The notes under the pieces were generated by a model. That model was not told where the DNA came from, did not search any database, and saw only the letters and a program-made list of their open reading frames with translations. 64,000 nt of DNA from Thereva unica (lineage: Eukaryota > Arthropoda > Insecta > Diptera > Therevidae): the NCBI GenBank assembly GCA_949987705.1, contig OX465281.1, positions 164,376,393 to 164,440,392 of the forward strand, read 5' to 3'. Both the position numbers and the translations under genes were made by a program. Shown piece after piece: positions 59,201-64,000 of the stretch; position 1 is the first letter of the stretch; the number at the start of each line of letters is the position of its first letter.

Positions 59201-59506
59201 CGCCGTGCCGGCCAAGAAAGGATAGACGATCAAATCAGGCGAAGGAAATGGAATTGGGTTGGCCACACCTTGCGACGCGAAAACGAAAATCTAGCCAAAC
59301 AGGCCCTTGACTGGAATCCGCAAGGTTCCCGTCGAGTAGGAAGACCTAGAACAACGTGGAGGAGAACCCTACTAGAAGAAGCCGCAACAACTGGGAGATC
59401 CTGGTCGGAGCTAAGAGCTGTCGCGCAAAACAGAGTCCGCTGGAGGGCAACTGTTTCCGCCCTATGTCCCATGAGGGATTAAAGGAGTATAAAGAAAAAG
59501 AAGAAG
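56228..59506 (+). mobile_element. RTE-like non-LTR retrotransposon, copy 2 (about 3.3 kb, complete)
   Basis: Flanked by ATATTGATCTTGGG on both sides (56214-56227, 59507-59520). The 5' leader begins GGGCAAACGGCTAACAAAG and the 3' end is an A-rich AAAGAAAAAGAAGAAG tail. Likely full length, since it starts at the same point as copy 1. Confidence 0.93.
56507..59482 (+). CDS. RTE-like endonuclease-reverse transcriptase
   Basis: 991 residues, unbroken. The N-terminal APE-type endonuclease starts at about residue 20 (IGSWNVRTLLAEG) with LSETRWPDAGEH, VVQCYAPTED, LMGDLNAQIG and GSDHHLVV. A linker with a basic RRDKRQQINEL helix follows. RT (about 500-770) has NGKAAGKDGIPPELLK, GFRKGRSCIDHI, FVDYEKAFDSVN, SGVRQGCLLSPLLF and LDYADD. 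The carboxy tail has GHTLRRENENLAKQAL and GRPRTTWRRTL. It nicks target DNA and copies its RNA there. ATG 56507 is the start; copy 1 has lost it. With perfect target duplications and an open frame, it is potentially active. Confidence 0.92.
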   Translation: MPRNRMDNTTTTFAFRTRTRIGSWNVRTLLAEGRLDEVLNEMNRYKIKIMGLSETRWPDAGEHICPNGESFLYSGRNETESRRSGVGVILTKEARSSLISWSPVSERIITVRLRTRLRSTTVVQCYAPTEDAEDDIKDEFYLRLNEVFRSIPRGDFIVLMGDLNAQIGRDNTGLEQTIGNQGLSQVTNNNGELFVDFCSSHQLMVGGTYFCHKKIHKETWVSPDGRTRNQIDHVAVSRRWRTILEDVRSFRGADTGSDHHLVVATIGLKIAAIRNVQRDAINRRRFNVDLLRESVKKREFAGNLQLILNQHNVSDDTNIEELWSRTKGAILTAAETSIGYVQRNQQHWISDTTWQKIERRRALKNKVNSTSDPEIRYQLEREYSQLHREVKRSVRRDKRQQINELAEKAENAANTGKSKMLYQITKQLSGKHSTKKHAVKSADGRLLCSDEEQLQRWRDYFFAALNGSFTQEPQETSNNAQPIRITTRAPSKTEIVTAIHAMANGKAAGKDGIPPELLKADSSLIADALQPILQIAWNTCTFPEDWTEGIIVKIPKKGDLTICDNWRGICLLSTVGKILSHILLSRISEAVDRTLRRQQAGFRKGRSCIDHINTLRIIVEQSTEFRSPLYLAFVDYEKAFDSVNRSFIWQALRRRGLPDKIIELIKALYNNSKCRVLHNGKLSDSFEVSSGVRQGCLLSPLLFLIVINDILVGALDSRTGGIQWGLLDRLKDLDYADDICLLAHRHQDLKNMLNNLATESSPAGLRLNPTKTKEMRINANTNERTALNNRDVELVNKFCYLGSIITENGGAEEDVSSRINKARGAYACLSHIWRSTVISTNTKLRLFNSNVKAVLLYGCETWKVTQFITGRLQVFINRCLRRILKIRWQDRISNEELWRRAGQERIDDQIRRRKWNWVGHTLRRENENLAKQALDWNPQGSRRVGRPRTTWRRTLLEEAATTGRSWSELRAVAQNRVRWRATVSALCPMRD

Positions 59507-59520
59507 ATATTGATCTTGGG

Positions 59521-62500
59521 CATATGGAAGCAGTGGATCCCCCCAGCAACGAGGAAAATCATTACTATATTCCTCACCACGCAGTATTTAAAGACAGTAC
59601 TACAACTAAATTGAGAGTGGTTTTCGACGCCTCCGCCAAAACATCAAATGGAAAATCCCTCAATGAACAGCTTCTGATAGGACCCACACTGCAGCCTAAA
59701 CTTTTCGCAACCTTGCTTAACTGGAGGAAATACAAAATCGCTATGAATGCTGACATAGAGAAAATGTATCGGATGATAGAAGTACATCCGGACCATCAAA
59801 CATACCCGAGGATCATATGGCAGCATCCTCAAACACATTTACCACAGGATTACAAGCTAAAAACAGTAACATTTGGCACAGCATGTGCTCCGTATTTAGC
59901 TATCCGAACACTGCAGCAACTAGCAGAAGATGAAAAGAAAACCTGGCCATTAGCATCCAAGGCGATCCTTAAAAACCTTTACGTGGATGACCTGCTAACT
60001 GGGGCTGATGACATCAAAGAGGCAAAAATACTACAAAGAGAACTCATCAACATAACAAAGGCAGGTGGTTTTCTATTACGAAAGTGGACGAGCAACGATC
60101 CTGCATTACTAGAAGACGTGCCACTGGAACACCGAGAATTAAAGACAACTTTGATGCTTACTACAACCGATGTCATAAAAACACTTGGCATTCGCTGGCA
60201 TCCAGGGCCTGATTACTTCACTTTTGTAGTTACACCAATCCGGGAGCATAATCTTACAACGAAACGAAACATTCTGTCAGACATAGCATCCTTATATGAT
60301 CCATTAGGATGGTTATCACCCGTGCTCATCATAGCAAAGATTTTAATGCAATCCCTATGGATTACAGGATCCTCATGGGATCAGCAAGTCTCCAGTCATA
60401 TAGAACGTCAATGGAGTACGTTCAAACAGGACTTAAGGACCATAGAAGCTCTTCAAATTCCTAGATGGATTGGATATTCTAATAACGCAAACATGCAACT
60501 ACATGGGTTTTGCGACGCTTCAGTCAAAGCTTACGCTGCCGTTTTGTACATACGAGTCGAGTCCAGCGACGGAGAAATCTCTTCAAGAATCCTCACGTCG
60601 AAAACACGAGTAGCACCTACCAAACCGACCACAATCCCTCGATTGGAACTAAACGCAGCCGTGATTTTGGCCAGATTAATAAAAACGACTGTTGAAGACA
60701 TGCAGCTACAGCACATTCCAACCTTCGCATGGACGGACTCCACTATAGCACTACAATGGGTCAAAGAACATCCATCCAAGTGGAAAACGTATGTCGCAAA
60801 TCGCGTAGTTGAAATCCAAGAAGTCATACGCTACGATCAATGGGGACATGTTACAACAAATGATAATCCAGCAGATCTGGCATCTAGAGGAGTGCCAGCC
60901 TCCAAAGTGGTCAACAGTCAGCTTTGGTGGCACGGCCCAAGCTGGTTGACTAAAAGACAAGATGAATGGCCTAAAGTTCGAGAAATCAACGGGCAGACTA
61001 AGTTGGAAGCAAAAAACCCAACCACGACTACTTTTTTCGTGCAATCAAAAGACAACTTGTGGCTGCGCTATTCAACAATAACGCGACTCGTTCGCATAGT
61101 CGCTCTAATCCTGAGGTTCACGTATAACTGCAAGCATTCCAAATGTAAAAGGATTAATCATCTCTCCGCAATTGAATGGCAAGAAGCAGAAAATACAATT
61201 TTGCGCTTAATTCAACAATCAGAATTTCCAGTTGAATACACCAATCTGCTAAGTAAAAAACCACTACCACACAGTAGCCGGTTACTTAAGTTAACTCCTT
61301 TCATGGGTGAGGATAGTCTGATTCGAGTAGGCGGGAGACTGAATAACACAACGATGTCATACAATGCGAAACACCCAGTTATTTTACCTCAACAGCACAC
61401 TGTCACACACATGATAATTGACCAAACGCATCTAGGAACACTTCACGGTGGAACATCTCTCGTACTAACCACGTTACGCCAAAAATATTGGATTTTAGAT
61501 GCTCGACGGTGTATAACTAATCGTATTCATAAATGCATTACCTGTGCAAGACATCGCGGCGAAACGATGACACAACTGATGGGACACTTACCTGCACCCA
61601 GGGTCACCATAGCCAAACCGTTCACAAATATCGGCATTGACTACGCTGGACCCATCACAATGAAAACGTCCACGATTAGAAACGCAAAAATACAAAAAGC
61701 ATACATTTGTGTTATAATTTGCCTCACAACCAAGGCGGTACATATTGAACTAGTGTCAGACTTATCAACAGCCGCATTCATCGCCGCTCTGAAGAGATTC
61801 ATTTCTAGAAGAGGTCTATGTGCTAATATCTATTCCGACTGTGGTACGAATTTTGTAGGAGCAAAGCTCGTGCTCGACAAAGACCTCAAACAAGCCATAA
61901 AAGAAGCTACTCCAGAAGCTGCGCATTTCTTTACATCGAAGCAAGTTACATGGCACTTCAATCCACCCACCGCCCCACACTTCGGCGGTCTTTGGGAAGC
62001 CGGTGTAAAGTCCGTCAAACATCATTTACGCAGAGCAATAGGAAATTCAATTTACACATTCGAAGAATATACCACAATACTTACGCAAATTGAAGCTTGC
62101 CTAAATTCACGTCCACTGTGCTACGTTAGAAATGACCCAGATGATCCATTCGTACTTACGCCTGGGCATTTTTTAATTGGACATGCACTCAACGTCATAC
62201 CAGAGCCAAGTCCTGACGAGAATGTATCTCTCTCACGCCGTTGGAAACACATCCAACAAACAGTTAAAGGATTCGGGGATAAGTGGACCAAGGATTACTT
62301 AAACCAACTCCAGCAAAGGCAGAAGTGGCACAAGGAACAACGTAATATCCAAGTTGGTGACATTGTTCTCATCAAGCAAGAAAACCTGCCACCACTGAGA
62401 TGGCTTCTAGGCACTGTCGAAAAAACATTCCCGGGACAAGATGGTCTGATACGAGTAGTGCAAGTCCGAACGGCTCACAATACCTTCCTAAGGCCAGTCA

Positions 62501-62562
62501 CCAAAATTTGTCGCTTGCCTATAGACCAACTGACGCCTCCAGATGACACCGTGACTCCATGA
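59521..62562 (+). pseudogene. BEL2 RT-RNase H-integrase portion of polyprotein
   Basis: The rest of BEL2 Pol, separated from Gag-protease by 4.7 kb of insertions. It shows RT with LRVVFDASAKTSNG and YVDDLLTG (about 59980), RNase H with LHGFCDAS and AWTDS, an integrase zinc region (HLGTLHGGTS...CITCARHRG), catalytic parts around IDYAGPI, SDCGTNFVGA and APHFGGLWEAG, and a DUF5641-like end (WTKDYLNQLQQRQKW), stopping at 62562. No stop or frameshift inside. The frame happens to stay open upstream into the RTE 3' end to an ATG at 59356, but that part is RTE DNA in a foreign frame. Confidence 0.9.
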
Positions 62563-62969
62563 TGGAACAACAATCATCTTCATGTTAAATGTGTTGTTTG
62601 TTATCCTTTGTCCAACAACCTGTCTAATAACTATCCTCAAACTAATCAATTCTTTGTAGATAGATCAATACAAGTAAACTGAGGAGATCTAGCCGCGGCA
62701 GAAGACGGTTTATTGCTACCACCTGGCAGCCATTTCTGAGTTCCCGAGTTTTCCAGCGTGTTTTTCAACTACGCCGCTACCAGAGATATCACAGGCAGGT
62801 CATAATATCAGCAACCCACAACAAAAGAGGTCGTTTGCAGTTCCAGCCGTACCTTCATCAGCCATAATCAACAGGCGTCACACAGACAACTCGGAACTTC
62901 TTATGGCCGGCAAACACATCAGCAAAACTAAGGTCTATGTTGAACGTGACCGTTCAAGGGGGAGGAGAA
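62563..62969 (+). other. BEL2 3' untranslated region and polypurine tract
   Basis: No gene. The purine tract GGGGGAGGAGAA (62958-62969) directly precedes the LTR. Confidence 0.75.
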
Positions 62970-64000
62970 TGTTTGACCCCAAACCTAAAAAACAAAACCA
63001 AAACACGAATGAACCTAAAAAGAAATTGTATTAATATGAAACTAAAAATAAAATTATACCTTCCTGGCTATGCCCAACAAAATTCCACATCAGAAATGGC
63101 CAAATCTAAAATGTACAAGGAAAATTAATTATTTAATTAAATAATATTGAATTTATTTACATATAAGTAGAAATTCCACAAGAAGTCAAGAAATTTCTAC
63201 TCCAAAAACAAATATCAAAATGACATAAAAACAACAACAACAAGTACATAAAAATGTAAACAAAGCAAAATATACACAATTAACATAAATTATATATAGC
63301 GCAACGAAATGATAAAAAATAAATTAAATAATATTTCACCTGTATAATAATACGAAAATAAACTAAATTTCCAGGTGAAATATTAAGTGAAAAACATAGA
63401 ATAATACATAACCTACCTTTTATGGACAAACATTAAAACAAGCAAAAAACACATAGTTCACATGCACATATAACACCAACACACAGCATAAACACTAAAG
63501 AACTTGCGCAAAGGCTTTTACTTACCTGAAGACAACTGGAACACACTTAAAACGCACTTTTTACGCGAAATTATGCGCGCGCGACTTCCCGATATAAACA
63601 CCGTCGAACAAACGTCAAAATCAAACTTTAGGTATTGTCATGGTGTGATACATGAAACCACAGTAAAATTTAAAGAGGATTTCAATGGTGTGGCCAGAAA
63701 GGCAAAATATTTTAGGTGTAAAAAGATATTAAGATAAATAAAAATTTTTTCATAAAAGGTAGTACGAGTGAAAGAGAAAGAAAACAAAAAGGATAAAAAG
63801 AACGAGATACATATATTTTCAAAAATACATTGATAAAAATATATGTGGCCATTTTGGATAAAAATAGTAGGGATATTGGTGTTTGAATAAGGACCGTTGC
63901 TTTCCTGGCTATAAAATCCGAGCACCAACAGCACTCATGACCAGTCGCTTGGTAGCAGCAATCGAATTGAGTGATCAAACTTCTATATGCTAAATAGTAA
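62970..64000 (+). repeat. BEL2 3' LTR, truncated by window end
   Basis: The first 1,031 bp of the LTR match 51330-52360 with about four differences (for example near 63072, 63322, 63404 and 63745). About 266 bp should lie beyond the window. Confidence 0.93.

Larger units (their letters stand above)
51330..64000 (+). mobile_element. BEL/Pao retrotransposon BEL2, interrupted twice, 3' end outside window
   Basis: 5' LTR 51330-52626, gag-protease frame, RT-integrase frame, purine tract and 3' LTR from 62970. The visible 1,031 bp of the 3' LTR differ from the 5' LTR at about four positions, so insertion is recent. Pol is split by a hAT-type insert (54857-56154) and an RTE-like copy (56228-59506). 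Inserted in the 119-bp satellite. Confidence 0.93.

Overview
This window is eukaryotic, almost certainly insect and most likely a true fly. It is AT-rich. The intron-like segments are 54 to 66 bp with GTAAGT or GTTTGT donors. The transposon content (BEL/Pao, 412/mdg1-like, CsRn1-like, hAT, Tigger, piggyBac, Helitron, and a mariner-type transposase with DD41D spacing like the tephritid 'rosa' group) fits a tephritid fruit fly; the family-level guess is inference. I found no convincing conserved host protein gene. The window is a densely nested repeat region with one 200-base assembly gap (40044-40243).

Layout, left to right. 1-6716: a minus-strand BEL/Pao element (BEL1) with a nearly intact polyprotein and a basic second frame running off the window. 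6703-7023: a run of short exon/intron-like segments. 7096-7596: a TA-flanked MITE. 7786-13045: a CR1/Jockey-like RT tail fused to a truncated gypsy-type gag, leader and LTR; that LTR is split by a complete hAT transposon (10092-12876, target duplication ATAATATT). 13051-13792: two adjoining tandem arrays and a CA run. 14491-14973: a 412/mdg1-like LTR and primer-binding site. 15215-19079: a CR1/Jockey-like element split by RTE-like copy 1. 19307-22370: a dispersed repeat holding a 592-bp foldback insert and about 18 copies of a 119-bp satellite. 22377-23240: a piggyBac remnant. 23734-25607: a terminal-inverted-repeat element whose interior is two opposed 108-bp arrays. 27060-29480: direct and inverted repeats around an RT fragment and a small MITE. 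29820-30880: two tandem arrays.

31425-36484: two different Tigger/pogo transposons placed end to end in TA microsatellite. 36485-40043: rearranged Helitron pieces in a large palindrome up to the gap. 40244-49525: 284-bp repeats in opposite orientations enclosing an apparently intact intron-containing mariner gene, a second mariner fragment in the opposite orientation, and a very young CsRn1-like gypsy element (42935-48901) with identical 426-bp LTRs, open gag and pol, and a -1 frameshift heptamer at the gag stop. 49538-51329: a second copy of the 119-bp satellite locus. 51330-64000: a second, young BEL/Pao element (BEL2) on the plus strand, whose pol is cut twice, by a 1.3-kb hAT-type non-autonomous element (8-bp duplication ACGACAAC) and by an intact RTE-like copy (14-bp duplication). 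Its 3' LTR runs off the window.

The genes form no shared pathway; each is a self-mobilising element. What the window shows well is relative timing: satellite first, BEL2 into satellite, hAT and RTE into BEL2; gypsy LTR first, hAT into it; 284-bp repeats first, CsRn1-like element into them.
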